Part shown: piece after piece, positions 25,701 to 37,400 of the stretch
Position numbering within the stretch: the first letter of the stretch is position 1
Layout of the letters: each line of letters starts with the position of its first letter
Assembly (NCBI GenBank): GCA_037013685.1
Contig: CM072894.1
Location: forward strand, 3,846,841-3,910,840
DNA from: Acridotheres tristis
Lineage: Eukaryota > Chordata > Aves > Passeriformes > Sturnidae
Direction of reading: 5' to 3'
Length of the DNA: 64,000 nt
Program-made: the position numbers and the translations under genes
Notes under the pieces: model-generated
The model's database searches: none
Told to the model about the DNA's origin: nothing
What the model saw: only the letters and a program-made list of their open reading frames with translations

Positions 25701-28700
25701 AAATAATGGCAGAATTCAGTGGCAAGGACACATGCTGATTTATTTTCGTGTAACTTTGGTTGCAGAATTATACTGCTTTTAAGCCAGTAGAGTAGCTCTA
25801 ATGAGGAAGATGATAAGATTTGTCAGTCACTTCAGGATCAAGTGACAAAAGCCCTTGGTGCTACTCCTTTGCTCAGGGCACGGGGCTGCAGCCCTGGTGC
25901 CAAACCAGGAGATCGTGGTACACTGAATTGTTACACCTTCCAGAAAGGTGTCCAAAGTTGTCTGGCACCTCTAGGAACTCTTCTCCCAGTGACAGCCAGT
26001 GGGTATCGTGCTTAGAAATCCCCTTTTGTTCCTTGATGTCCCTGAGCAGGGTGGAAGCCCAAGGTTAGCACTTGCTAGCAGGGTCATACTTGGACTAACA
26101 GTTTTCCAATGTCACCAAAAAATTGTTTTGGAAGACAAAAATACTCACTCCCAAATGGTATTTAAAATATATTTCACTCCAAGCAGTCTGATTTTGGGCT
26201 TCTATGTCAGGAACTGGCTTCTTTGTTCACAAAATTCACAGGGAATTGCCATTCTCTCTTCTGCTCCAGCCTTGGAAAGAGTTGAGCAAAGAGGCACCTC
26301 AGGTGTTGCACACAGGGGAAGAAACCTCTTTTTGCCTGGCTTCCATTGCTAGCTTGCCTGCACAGACAGAGATGCTGCCTTTCTCCTCCCGTTCATTGTT
26401 TAACTTTATCTCTCACTTTCAGGGCTGTAAATTAAAATGGGATGATGACTTTATGATGATGAGTTCATTATACAGCAGCTCTATTGTATATTGATTACAG
26501 TTGTGCTTCATTTGCTTAACATGCAACAGGGTTTATTAGCTCTTCCCAGGCATTGTTCTTGCTAAGAGAGGGCAAAGAAGTGCAAAATGCATTTTGAGTC
26601 GAAGTCAGTGAAGCCGATGTATCTGTGCTGATTTACACACACTGAGGACTTGCTGTAAAGAAAAGCAGGTTGGATGGGGAAGGTGGAGTGGAAACGAGTC
26701 TGGGTCCCAGAGAGCAGGAAGAGTCAAATACGAGTTCTCTAAAAATTGTACTAAACTTTGAGCTCAGTGTTACTTAATATCCACAAGAGCCCACCTTTGA
26801 TATTACTCAGGTTTGTTTGCACCTCAGCGCATCAATAACCTGGAAATTTTAATTCTGTCACTGGTGAAAAACGATGCAGCGCAAGGAAAATGCATTTTTG
26901 GGAAAAAGCACCAGAAACATCACTTGCTATTCAGTGATGAGGCAAGTCAGAGCATTTTTTTGTGGTTGCTTTTAGTAAATCACAGTGGAAGGTGTTGGCT
27001 TCCCTGAAATATAGCATATGGTACACTTCCTGGTTACCTCTGTGCTGAAAAAAAAGTCTTTCCCCACAAATTGAAACTATTAGAATTACTTTTAGATTGA
27101 GATCCTGCTTTACAAGAATGTGTTAAAATTCCTAGCAGGAAAGAAACTTGGGTAGGTATTGTCAGGAGGGGATGCTCTTGAAACCCAGAAATTATGCCAG
27201 TTCAGTGTGCCAGCTGATAGAGGAGCTATGTAGAATTATGTGTGTGTAAGAAGCTATAAATGCAGATTTTACAGTTTTTCATTGTTTTTGATGTTATTCT
27301 TAATCAAAATATGGGCCATAATGGATTGAGTATTCTGGTGTAGCTGGGACAACACAGAGAAATCATCATAAATCACGACTTAAGGTGTTCTTCTAAGTCT
27401 CCCTTTCTCCCCAGAGCAAAATTGTTAACAGATGCTGTATCGTTTTTTTCCTTTGATCATAAGAATATTATACAGACAGATCATTGCTCTATCTCTAATC
27501 TGGACTCTTTTTCTGTATCAGATTATTATCATTGTTTTCATTTATAAGCCCCTTTTCAATGAAAAGCCAAGCTTTTAAACCAGAGGTTTCTAAGAAATAG
27601 TAATACTGATTAATATGGGGGAAAGATGTATTTACAGATGATCCTTTATTTAATACATTCCTTGATTGGGGGCTGCCTCATTTACATGCTGTGGCCTGTA
27701 AACCCTGAAATTTAAAAAAAGAAATAAAACACAGTAATTCCTTCGGTGGTGTGTGTCAACATTTACACTCCCACTACAGCTTTTAAAGGTTTTCCTGGCA
27801 GATGAGGATTATCAGGCTACCTTAATGATTGCTACTGCCATAGTCAGGAATTATTCTTCATTCTCTGTGAGAAGTGTGGCACTCCTGGCTCTACAGCACC
27901 ACTTCATGTCACTCCAAGGTGCCATTAGTACCTAACCTTCAGCATTTCTCTGCTGAGCCTTGAGGCTCTGACACTGAAGGTTTCAGACTCATAGCTCCTG
28001 TTATCTTTCATGAAAGTCACATGCGTTGTCTCCTGCTTTGGAAATATAAGAGACAGGTTAAGTAGAGGAATTGTGAATTTGAACAAGGCTTTAGAGGGGG
28101 TAAAAAAAAAAAATTGCTACAGAGGAAACCCTGGCGTTACAACCAACAACTGTAAGATCATTTTCATGTTGAGATTTGATGGATCAAGTCTTTAGAGACA
28201 GGGCAACAGAGAGGATTTTTTAAAACGAACCGCTATAAATATGAAAATAAAAAGAAAACCCAAAAAATCCAACAAATACACAAAAGCCCCACAACCTAAG
28301 AACCCCAAAACTTTTGCCAGTTTAAAAACCATCTCCCTTTAACACAAAGCTTCCAGCAAGGCATGTCCATAGGAGTTTTGGATGATAGTGTTTGAGATTT
28401 GGATCATTGCTATGGAGCATTTGGGTGTTTTGGATGATGCTATTACAGCAGCACAGGCTGTAGTAAAACTACCAAAAAAAATCTTCTCCAGACCTCATGG
28501 TGACCCTTCTTGTGTCCTGTGGGCTCATCACAGCACGGTTCTTTGTTATACATTTTAAGCATTTCTGCAAATTAATGAAATGCAGTATAGTGTGATTGGT
28601 TGCTTGTGTTTTTAAAGTCATTTAAGTGTTGAAGGTTATTTTACTCACAAAATACAGAACTGTTCCATACATGATCACACTGGAACAAAAGGTAAACTGT

Positions 28701-28928
28701 GTGTCAGTCTTCACCAGGTTTCTTCTGCATGTGAATAAAGGGTTCCTGTTTACAAATACTGTGAGCTGCTTGTCCTCCCATTTTCAGATTATTAAATGAG
28801 ATTACAGTGAGTTTTTTTTTTTTTTTGCATTTAAATTGTGTGCCCTCTCTCCAACACACATTTAGCAGTAGATTTAATCAGCTGTCTGAAGTCTTACAAG
28901 TACATTGTTCTCTTGTTCTTCTGCACAG

Positions 28929-29063
28929 AGATACTGAATGGAGGGGTGTATGTTGGCCAGAACAAGTTCCTGTGCTTTGCAGACACCATTCATTGGCAAG
29001 ACATCGTGCGAAATCCCTGGGCCTCCAACTTCACCCTGGTTCCAACAAATGGCAGCTCAGGAT
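28929..29063 (+). CDS. ERBB4: ERBB4 exon 4 (end of extracellular domain I)
   Basis: Coding exon of the neuregulin receptor ERBB4, a type I membrane tyrosine kinase. It is 135 nt long, as expected for exon 4. The acceptor is ctgcacag and the donor is GTAAGTA. The first two bases finish a split Glu codon; the last base (T) starts the Cys codon completed by exon 5. The peptide begins EILNGGVYV and contains [12 protein letters not shown], a signature of ERBB4 domain I, at about residues 141-185 on human numbering. Two N-glycosylation sequons are present, NFT (N174) and NGS (N181), both known sites in human ERBB4. Compared with human from memory, D150G, Y157F, P172A, L175F and S179P differ. Identity is certain; the exon number assumes that the upstream exons have human lengths. 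Confidence 0.97.
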
Positions 29064-29542
29064 GTAAGTACTGCTTTTATTCTCAGCCTTGCCATCCCCT
29101 CAGCACGAAACAGGATAACTGTGGCCATAAGTTTTCCCTGATCCTCTGCTATGGGGAATTATATTGGTAAATTTTCCTTTCATTGCTCCCTGCATTTTTT
29201 TAAGTTTGTCTACTGCTTGGGGCACCATTTAGTCTGTTCTCAAAAACAGTGTCTGTAGAGGGTATTTGTGAACATCACAGGTTTTCTGAATTTTCTCTCT
29301 TCTGCATTTTCTTTTTCTTCTTTGTTGCTAAAGCCACTGTGGTGCTGTGGAAGCACAGACGTTCTTGTTTGCTTTGCATTTGTTCCTGCTGCTCAGGCTG
29401 GTCCTTGAGTCACAATGGTCTGTCAATGGCATTATAATTAGCTGCTGGAGTAATTATGGGAAAATCTCATAGATATTCTGACTTTAGATGAGAAGTGAAC
29501 CTGAAATAAATAATTATCCTGTTGTCTTGTGTGTATATTGTT

Positions 29543-29559
29543 GGAGAGAGAGAGAGAGA
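29543..29559. repeat. Short (GA)n repeat
   Basis: GGAGAGAGAGAGAGAGA, eight dinucleotide units, in the 5' part of intron 4. Confidence 0.9.
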
Positions 29560-31696
29560 ATTTGCAGAGGATGAGGTGTTCATCACAATATAACCAATTA
29601 TTCTCTGGTTTTTACTACATTTTCTTTATTTTAATGCTTTTCATTCCAAACTAGAAATATCTGTGTTCTTAAGAGTTTCTCTCTTTCCCTTCTCAAGAAT
29701 TATTTGCCTTCAGTGAATCATTCTTATTCTTGCAGCAATAATGAATTGTAGTGAATGGTGGTGACAGGGATACAGAGTGTTTAAGCAAAATATTCCAGAG
29801 TGGAGTAAAGTGCATGCAGAATGAATGCTGTGCTGTTAAACAGTACCCTCAGGATGTACCAACATTGAAATTCAGAGACAGGCCGGGAAGAAGTTTGTAT
29901 CAGGTGTCAAAGGTGGCACCACAGCAGACATACTGTTCTGAGCATTCCAAATGTGGGGACATTCTGGATTGCTTTCCATACCTGAAGGTGTCCCTCGAGC
30001 ATGTATAAAAGACTGATTGCCTCTCTAGCTTTCACTACAGCCAAGAAACATTTAATTTCTTCTGTTGTATGTTGGGAACTCAGAGAAAAAAAAAAAACTT
30101 GAGACTCTGGATAAGGACCTTTTAATGAATCCCCATAATTTCTAAGCAGCAACTTGCTTTTAACCAGGTGCTTTGTGGTGTTATAGATTTTATAGAAGGC
30201 TGACTTGCTTTTCTATATCTCATCTGATCCCCTTAATACCAGAGCACAGGTACTTGAGATAAGAGTTCCTCCAGGAGCCTGCCAAGCTGCACTGCTCCTG
30301 GACATCCCAGCTCCAGGGCTGAGCCTCACCACTTCTGCCTTCTGGCTGGAAACCTGACATAGTTGTAATGCAGCCAGCTCTCCTATTTGCATCTTAAAAA
30401 CCCTCATCACTGCTGATGATCAGTTCTAGGCACAACTGATGAAACCTTTGAAGGTGAGGGAATGCCTGTACCCTTTTATGAGTCATTGCTCCAAGAAAAA
30501 ACACTTGGTTCTTACTCTGTTTTGTACTGGGTTTTCTTTTAACCTTTCCCAGTTCTTCAAGACAAATGCTTCTGCTCTTTTAAAAAAGCAACCAACATCA
30601 ATACTATCTTTTTGAGGCAACAGAAGTTTTACTGGTGACTCCAAAAGAACTGGAACAAGATCCATTCTGAGTACTTTTCAAATCACACCCTGAAAGCAAA
30701 GAAGGCAAATAGTAGCACCCACACGCAGCTAGATGAAAGAGTATATGTAGCAGAGTCCAGTTTTCTTCAAAAGATTTTTTTATTCCTTTTGAGTTGTTTT
30801 GAAACATAGGGAAGGAACAATTTGTGCTTGATAAATAAGATAAACAGCATTATTTAAATGATGATTGAGAACTACGTACCAAGGCAGCTTCATTAAGATA
30901 GCCACACAAATTTTATTCTAGTTTTCCTTTCTTGGGGTGAAGCAGTGCCCAACTGGACTGTATTTAATTTAATAAACTTATATCTCTTCTGAGAAACTCA
31001 ATCCCATCTCAGTACAGTTCATGAGTCCTGTGAAATTTGATTAAATTAGCTAATCGAAACAATTTCTGTCTTCACAGCTTACATAGGTGAAAATATAAAC
31101 CCCATTATACAAAAAGCCAACAAATGCTTAAAAAGCATTTAGGCTTTGGGTAACAAAGAACTCAGGTACAGAAATCACCCTTTAAAATACCTGTAATTAA
31201 ATACCTGTATGTGGGTGCATGCACATGCTATGCACACACATAGGACTTGGAGAAATGAACATTGAATTTTAACCCTGGAAATTGGTGTAGAAAGTCATTA
31301 AATAACATAGATGCTTCTCAGTTTTGGCTCACATGTCACTTTTCACAACCTGCTGGGAGTGTGAGTGCTTGCTGTGCCCAGCCTTGCTTTTCTTCACTGC
31401 TGCAAATGATGCTCAGTGCATTGCAAAGTTTTTTTTTCTGCACAGACTGTGACTCATGCTTTTCTGGATCCAGCATGTGTGTTTCCATTGGAAACATGCT
31501 TAAGTCTCAGGTGTCTCCTATCCGATGGAAATCTTGGCTAATCCACTGGAATTACAGAAGTACGTGTTGCTTGGCATTACTGAAAATATCCCAATGTCAA
31601 AATATTTTGGAAAGAGCTACTGGGTTTTTACTGTTTATCTAGAAACCTTTGTAGGAGGGTATGTGAACCAAGCAAACCTGCTGTGTGAAGCTCAGC

Positions 31697-31930
31697 AAAG
31701 TATCACAGTATCACAGGATAACCGGGTTGGAAAAGACCTCCAAGATCATGGAGTCCAACCCATGCCCTAACACCTCAACTAAGCCATGGCACTGAGTGCC
31801 ACATCCAGTCTTTTTTTAAACACATCCAGGGATGGTGACTCCACCACCTCCCCAGGCAAACCATTCCAATACTTTATTATTCTTTCCATTAAAAACTTTT
31901 TCCTAATATCCAACCTATTTGCACTATCCA
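31697..31930 (-). mobile_element. CR1 LINE 3' tail fragment
   Basis: On the minus strand this reads GGTTGGATATTAGGAAAAAG, a gap, TGGAATGGTTTGCCTGGGGA, CACTCAGTGCCATGG and GGTTGGACTCCATGATCTTG, ending in two degenerate terminal octamers (GTGATACT). It is the last ~230 bases of a CR1 and closely matches the 3' end of the larger copy at 45790-46020, so both belong to the same or a sister subfamily. It is inserted opposite to the gene. It is severely 5'-truncated, as usual for CR1. Confidence 0.9.
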
Positions 31931-34344
31931 AAGTCCATCCTAGCAGTAATTTCGGGGAGTCTGTGGGGGTGTGAGATCCTGTGAGACCTGGCTAGCAGCA
32001 TCACATGCCATGTTTAGCCATGACTGGAAGGACTGGAGGGTACCTTATGCCCCAGGAATTGTGAGGGCTGTTCCACTGAGTGGTCTCTGGCAGAGAATAC
32101 ATCCAGGGACAGAGGCTGTGACCTGCTGTGAGTGGCAGAGTCTGGTACCTCATCGTTCCAGCAGGAACAGTTTCAAACACACTTTGGCATTCTGGCACCA
32201 CTGGCGTCGTTTCCAACCATCAGCAGAGGACATAAGACCTCCCCAGAGGTGTCCACATGTCCGAAAGAGCAAGTGCTCAGCTTTGGCCATGGCCAGAGTG
32301 ACTGCAGCAGGGTGATGTGAGTGCAGTGTCACACCAGGCACACCAGCGGGTGTGGGAGCTCAGGGCAGCCCTGTCAGGGAGCTGACACTGCAGGTGCTAT
32401 TCCCTCTCCCAGCCAGCTGAAGAAGCTGGTAATGGTCTGACTTCAGGGATAATTTCACTTGAACCCTCCCTTGCTGCTCCAGTGCAATCAGCAGAGGAAG
32501 ACAAAAGGGTGGAGTGAAGACACTCTGAAGTAAAATGAGTCCCCTGCCTCTGTGCCTGTTTCATATCTTGGGTCTGCCAATTCTGGCAATCTTCTTCATT
32601 CACATCAGTGCTAGACAGAGGAGAATATGGCCAGTGAACTTGTGGGAATAAAGCTCCTCTGATTCCCTTCTTCACAGGCTTTCATTGTCACATCACTGCT
32701 AAGGAGCCAGTTGAAAAAGCCACGGTGTCTTAAACACTGCCAGAAATACTGCAGACATGTGAATCCTGAGTGCTGCTTCTCCTTTTTCCTTCCAGTTCTG
32801 ATCAAATGCATGCAGAGCAGCTCATGCAGGAGGCCTCTGAGTGACACGGTGTCACCGTTCCAACGCACAGAGGCGGTGGCTGCTGGCACAGCGCTCGGAT
32901 AAACAAACCCTGCACCAGGGACCACACGTGCTTCAGCTCTGCCAGGACTCAGCCTCTGTGCCTGCCATTTTCACTCTCACACACATACACACTGAAATAT
33001 TCACTGCTTGCATCACCTTCCCATGCTGCTGTCTTGTAGCTGAAGGTTTTGGAATTAGTTGAAAGCAGCCTTCTCTTCTGTTTACCTGAATTCAGCCTGG
33101 GGTTTTAAGCTAAGCACATCGCAGTGGGAATCTCAAAAGCACTTAACTCTCCAAGGAACAACATTTTCCCTTTAGGTTTGCGTTACTGAAATTGTTTCTG
33201 CAACGCTGAAAATCTATTTTCTCTCCTTCGAAAAATCAGCCACGAATTCAAGCATTGGCCAAACATGCTGAAGCCTTGCTTTGCAAGAGCCTATTCCCCT
33301 GTTAGCACATCCCCTTTTTGGATTCAGTCCCTTAACTGAGGAGCTGGAGCTCTGCTCTTCAGAGGTAGAAACTCAGGGTGCAGCTCCCAGCAGGGAAAAT
33401 AAACAAAGCAGGGATAAAGAATTCGGCTTCTTGCCTAAAATGCCTCAAGATTAGAAGAGCTCTCTGAGCAGCTTTTGGGAGAGACCAGTGGAAATCTGGC
33501 TGCTTTCATCAACGTCTTCAATGTTCTCCTCAGTTTTGTTGTTAGCAGGAACTGGACAAGCCTCACATTTTGTCAGGTGAGCTCTTTTACAGGATTTGAC
33601 AAAAACCATAGTATTAAATCAGAATTTTCAGAGGAGCTTTACTTGGAGCTTTTGTTTCACAGAAAAGCTTGTAGAGCTTGAATTGTTGCATTGAGGTCAC
33701 TTCCATAGCCAATAGCATGTGTTCAAGTCAGTCAATAATGCTCTTAAAAATATTGAAACTATGAATGCGTGTTCATGATAGAGCTGGTGACTATTAGGGT
33801 AATATGGATGCAAAAATCACGCTCCATTTTCAAGTTAAAAAAAAATTAAGTTGCTTTTCAAGGAGTTATTTTAAAAAATGCTGGACTGTGTGTTGGCATG
33901 TGCCCAGAATTGTGCAAAATAAACTGTGAAAATTAAATCCATTGTAAAGTATTTTCTTGAACTCAGGTTTCTGCTCTGACTCTGAAGTGCAGTGAGATCT
34001 CTGGAAAAAAATTCCCTTTGTCAGTCTGCTTTTCAACTGAGTGCCTATCAGCTGTGAATAGAGCTGGAATTTTTGGCAAAGTACTTTTTCAGGCAGAACA
34101 ACTCCAGCTCCTTGCTCTTCACAGCGTGGTGCTCCTCTGTCACTGCTTTGTATCTAATTGCAGTGGTGTGAGAACACCCCAGTTGTGAGCTGTGCAGAAG
34201 CACTGCTGCAGAGTTACAGGCAGAAAAGACTTGGAAGTGTCACACACTTCAGGGCTGTGCCTGTGACTCAATAAATCCCATGGTGTACTCCAGGGAAACA
34301 CTGCTTGAAAACTCCACTCTTCCAAAACTTTGCTCTTTTCTGCC

Positions 34345-34430
34345 TATTGATTCATAGATTTTTCAAGGGCAGAAGGAGCCTTGAAACATCATTAGCTCTA
34401 TTTCCTGTATGCAGAGGCCTGGAATATCAT
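34345..34430 (-). mobile_element. Ancient CR1-like fragment
   Basis: TCATAGATTTTTCAAGGGCA, then GAAGGAGCC and CCTGTATGCAGAGGCCTGGAA, resemble the 3' region of CR1 families found widely in turtles, crocodilians and birds (TAGATTTTAAGGCCAGAAGG-type). The match is partial and short. It could also extend towards 34800, but I cannot follow it there. Confidence 0.4.
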
Positions 34431-37400
34431 CAGCTTGCCTGGTGTGGAGCTCAGTAACTTCCCTGGCCACAGTTTATTTCCAGCCTGGCTTTGAGGTCCC
34501 AGTGGGCTCTGGTGCTCTGTGCACTCTTCTGGCACTGCTCTGGAGCTTTGCAGAAGTGCAGCTGTCCCTCCAGAAGCTGGTTACTTCCCAGTATTAAAAG
34601 GGATAATACCAGCTGCCTTCATCTCTAACCTGAGCACAATTTTAAATCATAAAAGGTGTTGCATCTTCTGCTTTCTCTGGCTGGCTCAAAGAGCTCTCCT
34701 AAGCCTGCTTTTTCTCTCTGTGTCCCATGTCACCTCCTGATCTTCTTCCAAAAGCTGGACTGATAGAGGCTCTCCCATCTCTCACAAGGAGGAATTTCTT
34801 TCCAGACCCAAAGTAATTTTCATTGCTGATCAATGTAAACTGTGTATTTTTTAGTTTGCTTTTAGAAAGCAGAAGCCAAAGCATGCACGGCATTTTATTC
34901 CTCTTATAACCAATAGAAGTAAAAATTATACCCTTTGTGTTCCAGCTTCATGTGAGGAATCTGGTGTTCAGGCAGTTCTGATATCTGTGTGGTTTAGAGA
35001 CTCTTTTTTTCCCCCCAGCAAATACAGCCCGTGTGTTCTATTCTGAAATATCCAATCTTATGTTTGGCTCTATAAAAGTCATTTGGTGTGAGTGACTCCA
35101 GCTTACTCCCCAGCCTGGCTCACTCTGATACTGGCTGCTCCTCACTGTAATTTGCTGGGATTTCACTCTTCCTCTCATCTGTACACTTTATTGCCTGGGA
35201 TATTTTAATAATTTCTAAACCTTTGTCTGGAATACTAAGAAGTGTCAGTCCTAGGGATCCCTGGGGAACAACACCCCAATTGTATTATAATTGCTCATTT
35301 ACAGCAACTTTTGGAGAGTCCCCAATTAGCTGGGTCTTAATGCATTTTTCATGTGTTTTATTAATATTGAAACATAGAGACAAATCTAATTAAATGTTTA
35401 CCATTTAGCTAGTGCTTTGCATTTTAATTAAAGGAACAAAAAAAATGGACTTCCCAGCTACATAGCTGCTTATGAAGTCAGCCCTCCCTGCTCCTGGCAA
35501 TCCAAGCTGCCAGCGACCTTACCTGGGAACAGGTGTCTTTGGAAGCATTACAGCTCACTTTTACATACTTATGCCTGTATTTGGCTGATGGGAGTCAGTG
35601 CTGGCTCTGTAATTTTTTTTTTTTTTCTCTTAATTTCTTCAGTCACACTGTCTTTGTGAGTTGCTTTTTCAGGTTAACTTGCCCCACCAGTCCTGATAAC
35701 TGAGTGTTTGCTGGACCATGGTTCTACTGCCAGTTTTCCACATGCTAGCAAAAGAAGTAATAGGGCTTCTAAAATACATTTCTTTAAAATATTACAGAAA
35801 TTGGGACAATCTGGTAGAAACTTAGTTTAGCAGAAATGTCTTTATGTCAAACTAGTTTAAGGCCAGAAGCTTCTTACTTTTTTTAAAATTGTTATAGGAT
35901 AAAATCAGCCATGTGGCTATATGTACATTCTTTTCAGGATATGTACTATATCCTTGCATTGTGTTTCACAAGTATGAGTTGATATTTGCATGAAATTTTG
36001 TATAAGTGACAAGCTTTATATCTTCCTTGGATATTAAGAGTCTCTGTTAGGAGTTGCTGGCAAGGGATGTGGGTGAATTTGTGTCCAGCCATTTATTGCA
36101 GCTACTGAATGAGGCCTGACAGGTGGGAAGCCCCTTGATTTAATGTTCAGTAGTGACCTTGTAATTCTTCACAGAGCACAGTAACTCAGCTTTTGTACCA
36201 GCAGCTGCAATATTAGAAAAGGATCATTTTTACACAATGCCACTTATCTGGAAATTTATACTCAGGTCAGACCATTGGGTGTTTAAGTCTGAAGTAATTA
36301 TGTGATAGCTGTGAAGAATAGGGGTTTGTCAGATCCTTGCAATCTCTCCCAAAAGTCCTGACCTTATACCAGTTCTCAGGTGTGATGTGCCCAAACTGTA
36401 TAAAATGCTGTTCGTGTCCATACCAGTGTTACCAGCTGGGCCACCCAAAACAGACTCCTGCACAGGACCAGTCCTGCTGCCCTTGAGAAGCCACAGCCAC
36501 ACTGGTGAAATCCAGAGTCTTGGATCAGAGCAGGAAAAGGATGGAGTCCTTTCCCCCTGGTGTAAAAAAGCCATTGGTGAGTAAGGATTGAAGAGAGGTG
36601 AATGCAGCAAAAATAAAAGTACAAGGAAAGCTTTCCTTCAGACAGTGGATACTTCTGTAACAGGAGACAATTGCATGTAAATCATGAGAATTTGCAAACC
36701 GACCCCCCAGCCCGTACTGCTAGGACACAGCTGAGATAACCACATTTTGTCCAGTTATTCCTGCAAGGTATTTTCTGTTTTTTCCAAGCACAAGGATTTT
36801 GCTCTGAAGAAGGCCAGAGTAACAGCAGTATATTTATAAATGCTGATGAAAAGAAAAGAGGGAAGTGACTAATTCATGCTTAAAGCCACCTTTCAGAATA
36901 GCTAGTGTATCATTTTTGGTGTACATCTAAATTGGAAACTACCTACCGAGAAAATGGCATTGCAGAAAGTACACCCCGAAGACATTTGTTATTGCAGAGT
37001 TTGTTAAATTATAGCCTTTCATTGAGGTTATTACTTGGAGTTCAATTAACATTTTAAATGTATGTTTGGAGACCAGCAGACGGGGCCTTGGCAGAGAGGT
37101 GGTCTGGGTACAGAACATGTTCCCTGCCGCCAGCATCACCATGGCAAAGCCAGGAGGAGAAGCTGTTCTTTTCCATAAAAAGCCACAAACACCCCAACTG
37201 TTCTGTGAAAGCTCCTTCCATGTGGCACACACCTCACAGGCTTAAAGCACTGCACTTCAGCAGCAGTTATGGTTTCATGGATATCTCAGTTGGAAAAAAA
37301 AAATTTAAATCAGATAGATAGAAAGTCCCACATCTGCCTTTTATTCAGGCTACACGGAGGCTGCTTTTCCTTCCATTAAGGAATCTCTAGTCCAGACAGA

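Larger units (their letters stand above)
1..28928 (+). other. ERBB4: ERBB4 intron 3, 3' portion
   Basis: Inferred to be intron because it ends directly at the acceptor of exon 4 and I find no exon-like ERBB homology in it. It is mostly AT-rich sequence. The scattered open frames, up to 201 codons on the minus strand at 9630-10235, have no recognisable motifs and are about what chance gives in this length. Poly-T runs lie at 2719-2735, 6925-6941 and 28812-28826. Recognisable repeats are listed separately. Outside those, stretches such as 400-3200, 4800-7500, 7800-10700, 11250-15600, 16550-22300 and 22750-28900 hold nothing I can name. Parts of 13340-14200 and 25380-25800 look like slowly evolving AT-rich noncoding DNA, but conservation cannot be judged from one sequence. 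Confidence 0.9.
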
